A model generated the notes under the pieces. It was not told the origin of the DNA. It ran no database searches and was given only the letters and a program-made list of their open reading frames with translations. Below, in pieces: positions 8,208 to 15,975 of a DNA stretch of 64,000 nucleotides. This DNA comes from Streptomyces xinghaiensis S187. Lineage in GTDB: Bacteria > Actinomycetota > Actinomycetes > Streptomycetales > Streptomycetaceae. The position numbers and the translations under genes are program-made. How positions within the stretch are numbered: the first letter of the stretch is position 1; each line of letters opens with the position of its first letter. The DNA lies in contig NZ_CP023202.1 of NCBI RefSeq assembly GCF_000220705.2, positions 372,001 to 436,000 on the forward strand. Reading direction: 5' to 3'.

Positions 8208-9247
8208 GCAGCTGCCCGAACCCCCATGAGGAACACGAGCGCGTGCTGCTCGGCCACGGTGCCGGCGGCCGGCTGACCGCGGAGCTGCTGGAGAGCCTGC
8301 TGCTGCCGGCCGTCGGCGGCTTCCCGGCGGGCCCGCCGGAGGGGCCGCTGGAGGACGCGGCGCCGCTGCCCGGCCGGCCCGAACTGGTGATGAGCACCGA
8401 CGGATTCGTCGTCCACCCGCTGTTCTTCCCCGGCGGGGACATCGGCTCGCTCGCCGTGCACGGCACCGTCAACGACCTGGCGGTGATGGGGGCCCGTCCG
8501 CTCGCCCTGTCGGTGGCGCTCGTCATCGAAGAGGGGCTGCCGCTGTCCGAACTGCGGTCGGTGGCGGGCTCGCTGGGCAAGGCGGCGCGCGAGGCGGAGG
8601 TGCCGGTCGTCACCGGGGACACCAAGGTCGTGGGGCGCGGCGCCGCCGACAAGATCTTCATCACCACCACCGGGATCGGCACCCGCATCCCCGGCCTGGC
8701 CCCGTCGGCGGCCCGCGCCCGCCCGGGGGACGCGGTGCTGCTGTCGGGCCCCATCGGCCTGCACGGCACGGCCGTCCTCAGCACCCGCGAGGGCCTGGGG
8801 TTCGAAGCCGACATCGCCTCCGACTCCCGTCCGCTGCACCGGCTGGTGGAGGCCCTGGCCCCGGTCGGCGCCCGGCTGCACACCCTGCGCGATCCGACCC
8901 GGGGCGGTCTGGCGGCCACGCTCAACGAGATCGCCCGTGACTCGGGGGTGGCCGTGGAGATCGACGAGTCCGCGCTGCCGGTGCCCGGCCCGGTCGCCGC
9001 GGCCTGCGACCTGCTGGGGCTGGACCCGCTGCATGTCGCCAACGAGGGCTGCATGGTCGCCTTCGTGGCCCCGTCCGCCGCCGAGGCGGCCCTGGCGGCG
9101 ATGCGTTCGCGCGCGGAGGGCACCGGCGCCGTCCGGATCGGCGAGGCGACGGCGGGCCCGGCGGGCCGGGTCCTCCTGCGCACCCTGGTCGGTGCCCGCC
9201 GCGTCGTGGACATGCCGGTCGGCGAGCAACTGCCGCGCATCTGCTGA
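8204..9247 (+). CDS. hypE: HypE, cyanide-donating maturation protein
   Basis: 347-aa PurM-like protein that dehydrates the carbamoyl group placed by HypF on its C-terminal Cys to a thiocyanate. It ends PRIC, the required terminal cysteine. LGHGAGGRLT near the start, STDGFVVHPLFFPGGDIG, the VNDLAVMGA loop and the VTGDTKVVGRG glycine loop give the ATP site. The GTG start overlaps the hypD stop. It is the last gene of the hydrogenase transcription unit; the following gene points the other way. Confidence 0.96.
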   Translation: MSSCPNPHEEHERVLLGHGAGGRLTAELLESLLLPAVGGFPAGPPEGPLEDAAPLPGRPELVMSTDGFVVHPLFFPGGDIGSLAVHGTVNDLAVMGARPLALSVALVIEEGLPLSELRSVAGSLGKAAREAEVPVVTGDTKVVGRGAADKIFITTTGIGTRIPGLAPSAARARPGDAVLLSGPIGLHGTAVLSTREGLGFEADIASDSRPLHRLVEALAPVGARLHTLRDPTRGGLAATLNEIARDSGVAVEIDESALPVPGPVAAACDLLGLDPLHVANEGCMVAFVAPSAAEAALAAMRSRAEGTGAVRIGEATAGPAGRVLLRTLVGARRVVDMPVGEQLPRIC

Positions 9248-9292
9248 GCCTCGCGGTGCCCGGCGGGCAGCGGGTGCGCCCGGGGGCGGCCG

Positions 9293-9817
9293 TCACGCGC
9301 CGGACGCCCGGTCCCCCCCGTCGTCGAACCGCGCCAGCCGCGCCGTCACGTCGTCGGCGAAGCGTGCGAGGAGGCGGGCAAGGTCGTCACGGTCCCGCTG
9401 CGGCCAGTCGGTGAGCGCTTCGGTGAACCAGCCCAGCAGATAGGCCACGTACCGGTTGGCCGCTTCCTCACCCGGCCCGGTCGCTTCGATGAGGCGTGCG
9501 CGGCCGTCGTCCGGGTCGGTGACGCGGCGGACGAGTCCGCGCTTCTCCAGGATCTGGACCTGACGGGTCACGTGCGGGCCCACGACCTGCATGCGGTCGG
9601 CGATCTCCCCGATCCGCAACGGCTTGCCGGCCACGCGGAGGGTCATGAGCACGCCGATCGCGGGGCGGTCGCGGGCCAGGCCCGCCTCATCGGTGGCGCG
9701 TTCGACGAGCCGGCCCTTCGTGATGGCCGTGCTGAGCTGGGCGATCCGGGGAAACACGGCCAGGAGGGCGGATTCCCGGTGCTCCGGTGCGGGCTCCCCG
9801 GAGGGTTCGGGGGACAT
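9293..9817 (-). CDS. MarR-family transcriptional regulator
   Basis: 174-aa winged-helix regulator. The wHTH is complete: LRIGEIADRMQVVGPHVTRQVQILEKRGLVRRVTDPDDGRARLIEAT contains the recognition helix and the DxRxR wing motif. N- and C-terminal helices form the dimer interface. It is divergent from the flavin monooxygenase at 10001, a classic MarR arrangement in which the regulator represses both genes until a phenolic or lipophilic ligand binds. Start ATG with AGGAGGTG just upstream. Confidence 0.9.
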   Translation of the reverse strand: MSPEPSGEPAPEHRESALLAVFPRIAQLSTAITKGRLVERATDEAGLARDRPAIGVLMTLRVAGKPLRIGEIADRMQVVGPHVTRQVQILEKRGLVRRVTDPDDGRARLIEATGPGEEAANRYVAYLLGWFTEALTDWPQRDRDDLARLLARFADDVTARLARFDDGGDRASGA

Positions 9818-9832
9818 GACACCTCCTTTTAC

Positions 9833-9917
9833 ATACCTGAGTTAGGTATCTGTTACGGTGGTACCGGTCACACGCCGGCAAGGGGCCCGTATGGGCCGCA
9901 TAAGGATACCTGAGGTA
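9833..9917. promoter_or_regulatory. Two MarR-type operator palindromes
   Basis: In the divergent intergenic region, ATACCT at 9833-9838 and AGGTAT at 9844-9849 form a perfect 6-bp inverted repeat. A second site, TACCTGAGGTA at 9907-9917, is a compact palindrome. Both contain the shared ATACCTGAG core. The first overlaps the marR leader just upstream of its ribosome site; the second lies 84 bases before the monooxygenase start. They are likely binding sites for the adjacent MarR protein (inference from position and symmetry). Confidence 0.65.
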
Positions 9918-10000
9918 CACATCTTTTCCGCTGCCGCGGTGCGGTGCGTACCGCTTGCGAGCCGGGGCGCTCCCCGGTGGAGAGTGAAGAGGTGAGAAGC

Positions 10001-11260
10001 GTGAACGACACGCCCCGTCCCGACCGCCCCGACCGTCCCGGCCGTCCGGCCCGGCGCGCACAGCGCGTACTGATCTCCGGAGCGAGCATCGCGGGCCCCG
10101 CGCTCGCGTACTGGCTCGACCGGTACGGCTTCGAGGTCACCGTCGTCGAGAAGGCCCCCACGGTGCGCCGGGGCGGGTACGCGATCGACATACGCGGCAC
10201 GGCCCGTGACGTCGTGGACCGCATGGGCCTGCTGCCGCGCCTGCGCCGGGCACACGTCGACTCCCGGCGGATCACCTTCGTGGACGCCGCCGGTGAGACG
10301 ATCGGGTCCCTGCAGCCCGAACAGGTGACCGGAGGAGAGGCGGGCCTCGACCTCGAGATCCGCCGCGGGGACCTGGCCGACGCGCTCGCCACGTCGCTGC
10401 CGGAGCGGGTCGAGTTCCTGTTCGACGATTCGATCGCGACGCTGGACGACGACGGTGACGCCGTCCACGTCGTCTTCGCCGGCGGCACGCGCCGCACCTT
10501 CGACCTGGTGATCGGCGCGGACGGCCTGCACTCGAACACGCGCCGGCTGGTCTTCGGCCCCGAGGAGCCCTTCCACCGCTACCTCGGGCAGGTCTTCGCC
10601 GTCTTCACCCTGCCGAACGAGTTCGGCCTCGCGCACGAAGCGGTCATCTGGAACGAGCCGGGACGCAGCGCGGTCCTCTACGCCGTCGAGTCGTCCGCCT
10701 CCGTGCACGGCTTCTTCACCTTCACGCACGAGGCCCCGCCCCCCGGCCTCCTCCGCGACCCCGAAGGCCTGCGGGAGCTGATCGCGGCGCGCTACCCGGA
10801 GCGGGTGTGGCATCTGCCGCGCCTGCTGGAGGCGGTGCGGGAGGCGGACGACCTCTTCTTCGACACCGTGAGCCAGATCCACATGCCCGCCTGGTCCCAC
10901 GGCCGCGTCGCACTGACCGGCGATGCGGCACACGCCACCTCGTTCCTCTCCGGTCAGGGGTCGAGCGTCTCACTCGTCGGCGCCTACGTCCTGGCCGGCG
11001 AACTGGCCGTACACGCCCACCACACGGACGCCTTCACGGCGTACGAGCGCAGGATGCGGCCCTTCGCGGAGCGCAACCAGGCGCTCGCCACCGGCGGCGG
11101 CACAGTGGTGACGCCGGCGACGCGGGAGGAACTGGACGCCCGCAACGCCCTGCTGCGCGACCCCGCAGCGGCCGCGAGGGCGATGGCCTCGTCGGACGCG
11201 GAGGAGAGGCGCCGGACCCACTCGTCCCTGGTACTGCCCGACTACGCGGAGGCGCTCTGA
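10001..11260 (+). CDS. FAD-dependent aromatic-type monooxygenase
   Basis: 419-aa group A flavoprotein monooxygenase (PHBH/TetX-like fold). The N-terminal Rossmann motif is VLISGASIAGPALAYWLDRYG (GxGxxG variant GASIAG). The second FAD motif is VALTGDAAHATSFLSGQG, and DLVIGADGLHSNTR is the DG motif. The start is taken as the GTG after GAAGAGGTGAG; an upstream in-frame GTG adds only a short unrelated stretch. Such enzymes hydroxylate phenols, polyketides or drugs with NAD(P)H and O2; the substrate cannot be read from sequence. The divergent MarR gene suggests substrate-inducible expression. Confidence 0.88.
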   Translation: MNDTPRPDRPDRPGRPARRAQRVLISGASIAGPALAYWLDRYGFEVTVVEKAPTVRRGGYAIDIRGTARDVVDRMGLLPRLRRAHVDSRRITFVDAAGETIGSLQPEQVTGGEAGLDLEIRRGDLADALATSLPERVEFLFDDSIATLDDDGDAVHVVFAGGTRRTFDLVIGADGLHSNTRRLVFGPEEPFHRYLGQVFAVFTLPNEFGLAHEAVIWNEPGRSAVLYAVESSASVHGFFTFTHEAPPPGLLRDPEGLRELIAARYPERVWHLPRLLEAVREADDLFFDTVSQIHMPAWSHGRVALTGDAAHATSFLSGQGSSVSLVGAYVLAGELAVHAHHTDAFTAYERRMRPFAERNQALATGGGTVVTPATREELDARNALLRDPAAAARAMASSDAEERRRTHSSLVLPDYAEAL

Positions 11261-11486
11261 CCCGGCTCGGCCCCGTCGGAGAACCCCGCGGCGTCCGCGC
11301 GCCGGCCCGCCTCCGGTGCCCGGCGCGGGCCTCGGCCGGCGGGCCGGGGGGAACGGCGCCGGGCGGGCTCCGCGTCGGGCGGACACGACGGTCCGTCGCC
11401 AGGGACGTCGTCGTCACGCCCGGCGCGCACGCCGCCCGCCCGGCGCCTGGTGAGGGTGCGCGCCCCCTGAACGGCCTCCGCCGGCC

Positions 11487-12299
11487 TCAGCCGGCGTCCG
11501 CGGCGTTCCGGCGGCGGAGGAACCACCACGCACCGCCGCCGAGCGCGAGCACGCCCACGGCTCCGGCGGCCAGCGGGAGGACGGACGACCCGCCGTCCTC
11601 CCCGGCCGCCGCGGTCTGCTCCGCCTCCTCCGCCCCGTCGGCCGCCGTGGCGGTGTCCTCCGCCACCGTGGCGGACGGCTCGGGGGCCGCCTCCGTCGCG
11701 GCCCCGGCCTTGTCATCGGAGTCCTCGGCACCGGAGCCCCCGGGGTCGATCGGCTCGGCCCCCGGGGCGGCGGGCTTCAGTTCGAGGACGGGGGCCGGCT
11801 GCCCGGAGTCGTGCCCGTCGCCGTGCCCGTGTCCGGCGTCGGAGGTCTCGATCCAGCGCGCCACGGTGCCGTCGGCGTAGGTCTCCACGGTCTTGAAGGC
11901 CAGCTTCCTGGCGTCGGGGAGCTGCCGGACGGTGATCTCGTACGCGGCGTCGGTGCCCGCCGGGGTCTCGGGCCCGGCCAGGCGGTAACCGCCGTCGGTG
12001 GTCTTCAGCTTCCAGCCCTTGGGGGCCTTCTTCAGCTGGACGGCGGAGGGTTCGATGCCGTCCGGCAGTTCGACGCGCAGCTCCGTGAAGCCGGCCTCGG
12101 GGTTCTCCGCCTCCGAGGTGAAGGCGAGGGTGACGTTCTCGGCCAGGGCCCGGGCGTCAGCGGCCGTGACGTGGGCGTGGGCGTGGGCCGGGGCGACGGT
12201 CAGCACGGCGGCGCCGAGCGTGAGGGCCGCGGCGGCCGTGACACGGCGGAGGGTCTGCGGGCGCGGGTGCGCGGAGAGCGGGCGCGGGTGAACGGACAT
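11487..12299 (-). CDS. YcnI/DUF1775-type secreted copper-binding protein with C-terminal membrane anchor
   Basis: 270-aa exported protein. The signal peptide (LTLGAAVLTVAPAHAHA) leaves an N-terminal His, the copper ligand in YcnI proteins. The DUF1775 domain runs through LRVELPDGIEPSAVQLKKAP to VARWIETS with a conserved Trp. A His/Gly/Asp-rich linker (GHGHGDGHDS), an acidic Ala-rich stalk and one C-terminal TM (SVLPLAAGAVGVLALGGGAWW) followed by RRRN give a membrane-tethered form. The start is the ATG with GAGGAG upstream; an extended in-frame start would lengthen the basic N-region only. It lies beside CopC-CopD, supporting a role in extracytoplasmic copper handling. Confidence 0.88.
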   Translation of the reverse strand: MSVHPRPLSAHPRPQTLRRVTAAAALTLGAAVLTVAPAHAHAHVTAADARALAENVTLAFTSEAENPEAGFTELRVELPDGIEPSAVQLKKAPKGWKLKTTDGGYRLAGPETPAGTDAAYEITVRQLPDARKLAFKTVETYADGTVARWIETSDAGHGHGDGHDSGQPAPVLELKPAAPGAEPIDPGGSGAEDSDDKAGAATEAAPEPSATVAEDTATAADGAEEAEQTAAAGEDGGSSVLPLAAGAVGVLALGGGAWWFLRRRNAADAG

Positions 12300-13089
12300 G
12301 GGAGAGCTCCTCGGGTGAACGGCCGGAGCCCGGCGGGGCGACCGGCGCGGGGAAACGACAACCACGGTTGCGCTCCCTGTCCGGCGGCCCCCGGCGGATC
12401 ACGTCGTTCGCCAGGAACTCCCGTGCCGGCGAGGGCGGTTCGGCCGGGACGGCGGTGTCCGCCGGCTCCGGCGTGCGATCGGTGGGTCGCGCGGGGCGCG
12501 GGCACCGGGTGAGGAGGGCGGCGAGGGCTTCCCCGGCGGCCCGCCGCACGGCACGGGCCGCGCGGGCCGCGGCGGCCGCCGTCGTGTCGGTGCGGTGCAG
12601 CAGCCAGGCCACCGCCAGCGCGGCGAGGACGTGCGCCGCCGTCATGGCGGCCGGGGCCGGGTGGCACAGGTGGACGCCGGCGGCCGCCGTGAACGCGCCG
12701 TCGGCTCCGTGTGCCGGAAGCCCGCCGCCGTCCGCCGCCTGTGCCGCGTGCGCTCCGTGCGCCGCGCGCCCGGCCGCCGGGCCGCAGCCGGCGGCGAGGG
12801 ACAGGGCGGTGTGCAGCACGGCCTGCGCCGCGAGGGTGGCCGCGGCGACGGCGGGCAGGGCCCGGCGGCGGCGCGCCAGCGGCCGTACGGCGGCGTACTG
12901 CGCGGCGGCCAGCAGCGCTGCCGTCCCCCAGGGCACCGGGACGTCCAGGACGGCGTGGTGCCCGGCGACCGCCAGCACCGTGCCGGTGAGCGCGAACACC
13001 AGGGCCCGCGGACGGCCCGACGGCCACGGCACCGGACGGGCGGCCGGGCCGCGCGAGGGCCCGGCCGGCGGCTTCGGCTGATGAGCCAT
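12157..13089 (-). CDS. Multi-pass membrane protein of unknown function, copper locus
   Basis: 310-aa protein beginning MAHQPKPPAGPSRG. About three or four hydrophobic segments are visible (LVFALTGTVLAVAGHHAVL, TAALLAAAQYAAV, a stretch around AAATLAAQAVLHTALSL, and AAHVLAALAVAWLLH) with several His residues, including HLCHP, that could ligate metal. The frame reads on for 143 bases into the downstream YcnI gene on the same strand, ending in a Pro/Arg-rich tail. That long overlap suggests either a genuine readthrough tail or a lost upstream stop from a frameshift near 12300-12400. It is divergent from CopC-CopD and probably forms an operon with YcnI. Confidence 0.6.
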   Translation of the reverse strand: MAHQPKPPAGPSRGPAARPVPWPSGRPRALVFALTGTVLAVAGHHAVLDVPVPWGTAALLAAAQYAAVRPLARRRRALPAVAAATLAAQAVLHTALSLAAGCGPAAGRAAHGAHAAQAADGGGLPAHGADGAFTAAAGVHLCHPAPAAMTAAHVLAALAVAWLLHRTDTTAAAAARAARAVRRAAGEALAALLTRCPRPARPTDRTPEPADTAVPAEPPSPAREFLANDVIRRGPPDRERNRGCRFPAPVAPPGSGRSPEELSHVRSPAPALRAPAPADPPPCHGRRGPHARRRRADRRPGPRPRPRHGR

Positions 13090-13328
13090 CAGGTAGTCAC
13101 TCGCTCCGCGGGTCCGGGGGATGTGCGCCGAGAGGGATACGGGGGCGGAGCGGCGTCCGTTCACCCCGCCGGGCAGCACATGGCATTCTCGCTGAGCATC
13201 CGCCGTCCCCGCCACGTACTCGCTACCGGACCCGGGACTCCGGTCCCGGAATCCCGCCGCTGCGGCGCGGGGCGCGGGGCCGGAAGGCCGGGCGGCGACC
13301 GGATGTGCGAAGAGACGGAGAGAACGGC

Positions 13329-15947
13329 GTGAGCGGAGACCTCGGCGGGCGGCGGCGTCGGGCACACGGCGGTGCGCCCCCGGTGACACCAACCGTCCCT
13401 GCCCGTAAGGCCGTAGGGGGCGGTGCCGCCCGGACGGCGGCACGAACCGGCATCGTCCCCCCGCCCCCCGCGGCCGCCCCGGCCCTCTCGCGCTCCCGCG
13501 CCCGGCGGGCGTCCGCGCTGCTGGTCCTGGTCGGCACGGTGCTGGCGGCGCTGCTCGGCGGCGCCGGTTCCGCGTCCGCCCACGCCGCCCTCCGGTCCGC
13601 CGATCCGGCCGAGGACACGGTGCTCCAGTCGGCTCCGCGCCACGTCACCCTCACCTTCACGGAGAAGGTGAGCATGACCAACCGCACGATCCGCGTCATC
13701 TCCCCCTCCAACACCCAGGTGGCGGAGGGGGATCCGCGGCACACCGGCGGCGACGGCACCACGGTCCGGATCGGCCTCCGCGACGGTCTCCCCGACGGCA
13801 CGTACACCGTGGCCTGGCATGTGGTCTCCGCCGACAGCCACCCGGCCTCCGGCGCGTTCACCTTCTCCATCGGCGAACCGTCCGGGACGGCCGCCGTCGT
13901 CCCCGCCGACACGGCGGGGAACGACACGACGGAACGGCTCTACGGCGTCGCCCGCTACGCGGCGTACGGCGGACTGGCGCTGCTCGTCGGCGGCTGCGCC
14001 TTCGCTCTGCTGTGCCTGCCGCACGGCCCGGTGCCGCGCCCGCTGCGCCGCCTGGTGGCCGCCGGCTGGTCGGTTCTGGCGCTCTCCACCGTCGCGCTGC
14101 TCCTGCTCCGCGGCCCCTACGAGAACGGTGACGGCCCGCTGCGGGCCCTCGACCTGTCGGCGCTGCCCGCGACCTTCGGCAGCCGCCCGGGTGCCGCGCT
14201 GCTGTTCCGGCTGCTGCTGCTCGCGGTGGCCGGCGCCTGCCTGGCGCTGCCCGCCGCCGGTTTCCGCGGGTTGACGGCGAAGACCGCGCGGACCCCGGGC
14301 CGCACCGCTGCCGGGCCGGACACGGCGCCGGACGGCGCGGCCGGCGGAGAGGGAGACGGCTCGCCGGACAGCGGCGGCGAGGGCGGTGCCGCGGAGGCCC
14401 GGACCGGTGCCGCGGACCGGGCCGGAAACGCCGGGGCGGCCGACGGAGCCGAAGCCGGTACGGCGGAGGCCGGTGCCGCGGACGGCGGGGATGACGCGGC
14501 GGACGGGGCCGGGCAGGGCACAGCGGCTCCGGCAGCGGCCCGCGCCGCCACCGGGAGCCCACAGGACCCGGCCGGCGGACCCGGCGGGCCGCACACCGCC
14601 GACGGGGCGCCGCACGGCCGGCGGCCGCCCGCTCCCGTCCTCATCGCGGCGGCCCTGCTGACGGTGGGGCTGGCGGCGACCTGGGTGACGGTCGAGCACG
14701 CCTCGGTCGGCCCGCAGGCCCCGTTCGCCATCACGGTGGCCGGTCTGCACCTGGTGGCGATGACCGTGTGGGTGGGCGGTCTCGCCGCCCTCTCCGTCAC
14801 CGTGCTGCGCCGCGGCGGCCCCTCGGACGGGGCCGGGGACGGGAGCCGGGGCGGGGAGGGGAACGGGTACGCGAGGGCCGCCGGGCGTTTCTCCACCCTC
14901 GCGTTCGTCTCGGTGACCGTCCTGGTGCTGACCGGCCTGGTGCAGTCCTGGCGCCAGGTCGGGGCCTGGGATCTGCTGCTGACCACCTTCTTCGGGAAGC
15001 TGCTGCTCACGAAGGCGGTCATCGTGCTGCTCCTGCTGGTCGTGGCGGGCGTCTCGCGCCGGCTGACGGCGGGGCTGCGCGGACCGGGCCCGTCGGAGAC
15101 CGCCGCCGTGGCGATGGCCACCCCGGAGCCGGAGCGGGAACTGGTGGCCGTGGGCGCCGGGGCCGGCGGGGCGGCCCCCTCCCCGCCGGCCGGCCACGCC
15201 CGGGGAGACGACGGCCCCGGGGACACCGGACCGCGAGCCACCGCCCCGGCGGACGACGGCCCGGCGGACACCGGCCCGGCAGGCGAGCGCACGGGAGAGG
15301 AGACCACGGCGGCCGGGGTCACGGCGCCGGACCGCACCGCGGGCCCCGTCTCCCGGGGCCGCCCCTCCGGTGCCGTCCCCCTGTCACCCCGCGGCGGTGG
15401 TTCCGTCCGGGAGGGCCTGCGCCGTTCCGTGATCGCCGAACTCGCCATCGGGGCCGTGATCCTGGCCGTCACGGCGGTGCTGACCGGCACCCAGCCCGCC
15501 CGTGCGGTCCTCGACGCCAGCGAGGAGATCGCCGCCCGGGGCGCGGCCGTCGCCGTGGTGGACGTGCCGCTGGACACCGGCGCGGAGGCCGGGGACGCCG
15601 CCGCGCCGGGTGTGGAGACCGTCGCGAACGTCACCGTCGATCCGGCCCGGGTCGGCACCAACCGGGTGCAGGTGCTGGTTCTCGCGGACGGCGGCCTCGT
15701 CGGCGTTCCGGAGGTGCGTGTCTCCTTCACCCTCGAGGAGAAGGGCATCGGCCCGCTGGACGCGCGTCTGGAGGACGCCGGCGGCTACTGGATCAACGAC
15801 GATCTGCGGCTGCCGCTGCCCGGGAAGTGGACCATGGCCGTCACCGTGCGCACCTCCGAGTTCGACCAGGTCACCAAGACGGTCGGCGTGGAGGTCCGCC
15901 CGGTCCCGGGGTCGGCACCGGAGAAGAGCGGGACCGGCACCGGCTGA
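13329..15947 (+). CDS. CopC-CopD fusion copper-uptake protein
   Basis: 872-aa fusion. A signal segment (SALLVLVGTVLAALL...ASA) is followed by a mature N-terminus HAALRSADP, giving the His of the CopC copper site, and by SADSHPASGAF with the second His. A CopD-type multi-helix membrane domain follows (YGVARYAAYGGLALLVGGCAF onward; HLVAMTVWVGGLAAL). Two long low-complexity inserts rich in Ala/Gly/Asp/Glu (about 14280-14640 and 15080-15400) interrupt the membrane domain. A C-terminal extracellular beta domain (DPARVGTNRVQVLV...MAVTVRTSEFDQ) is present, as in YtkA/FixH-like proteins. The GTG at 13329 is preferred because GGAG precedes it by 8 bases. Confidence 0.9.
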   Translation: MSGDLGGRRRRAHGGAPPVTPTVPARKAVGGGAARTAARTGIVPPPPAAAPALSRSRARRASALLVLVGTVLAALLGGAGSASAHAALRSADPAEDTVLQSAPRHVTLTFTEKVSMTNRTIRVISPSNTQVAEGDPRHTGGDGTTVRIGLRDGLPDGTYTVAWHVVSADSHPASGAFTFSIGEPSGTAAVVPADTAGNDTTERLYGVARYAAYGGLALLVGGCAFALLCLPHGPVPRPLRRLVAAGWSVLALSTVALLLLRGPYENGDGPLRALDLSALPATFGSRPGAALLFRLLLLAVAGACLALPAAGFRGLTAKTARTPGRTAAGPDTAPDGAAGGEGDGSPDSGGEGGAAEARTGAADRAGNAGAADGAEAGTAEAGAADGGDDAADGAGQGTAAPAAARAATGSPQDPAGGPGGPHTADGAPHGRRPPAPVLIAAALLTVGLAATWVTVEHASVGPQAPFAITVAGLHLVAMTVWVGGLAALSVTVLRRGGPSDGAGDGSRGGEGNGYARAAGRFSTLAFVSVTVLVLTGLVQSWRQVGAWDLLLTTFFGKLLLTKAVIVLLLLVVAGVSRRLTAGLRGPGPSETAAVAMATPEPERELVAVGAGAGGAAPSPPAGHARGDDGPGDTGPRATAPADDGPADTGPAGERTGEETTAAGVTAPDRTAGPVSRGRPSGAVPLSPRGGGSVREGLRRSVIAELAIGAVILAVTAVLTGTQPARAVLDASEEIAARGAAVAVVDVPLDTGAEAGDAAAPGVETVANVTVDPARVGTNRVQVLVLADGGLVGVPEVRVSFTLEEKGIGPLDARLEDAGGYWINDDLRLPLPGKWTMAVTVRTSEFDQVTKTVGVEVRPVPGSAPEKSGTGTG

Positions 15948-15975
15948 GCCCCGTGCGGAGACGCGGGGCGGCTCA
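15945..15975. terminator. Hairpin shared by convergent genes
   Basis: TGAGCC (15945-15950) pairs with GGCTCA (15970-15975), with inner CCCG/CGGG pairing. The stop codons of the CopC-CopD gene and of the histidine kinase on the other strand are the ends of the two arms, so one stem can terminate both transcripts. Confidence 0.6.

Noticed and set aside
13161..15197. Long minus-strand frame opposite the CopC-CopD gene
   Set aside because: Low-complexity Gly/Arg/Ala translation with no family match; the plus-strand CopC-CopD reading has clear motifs.
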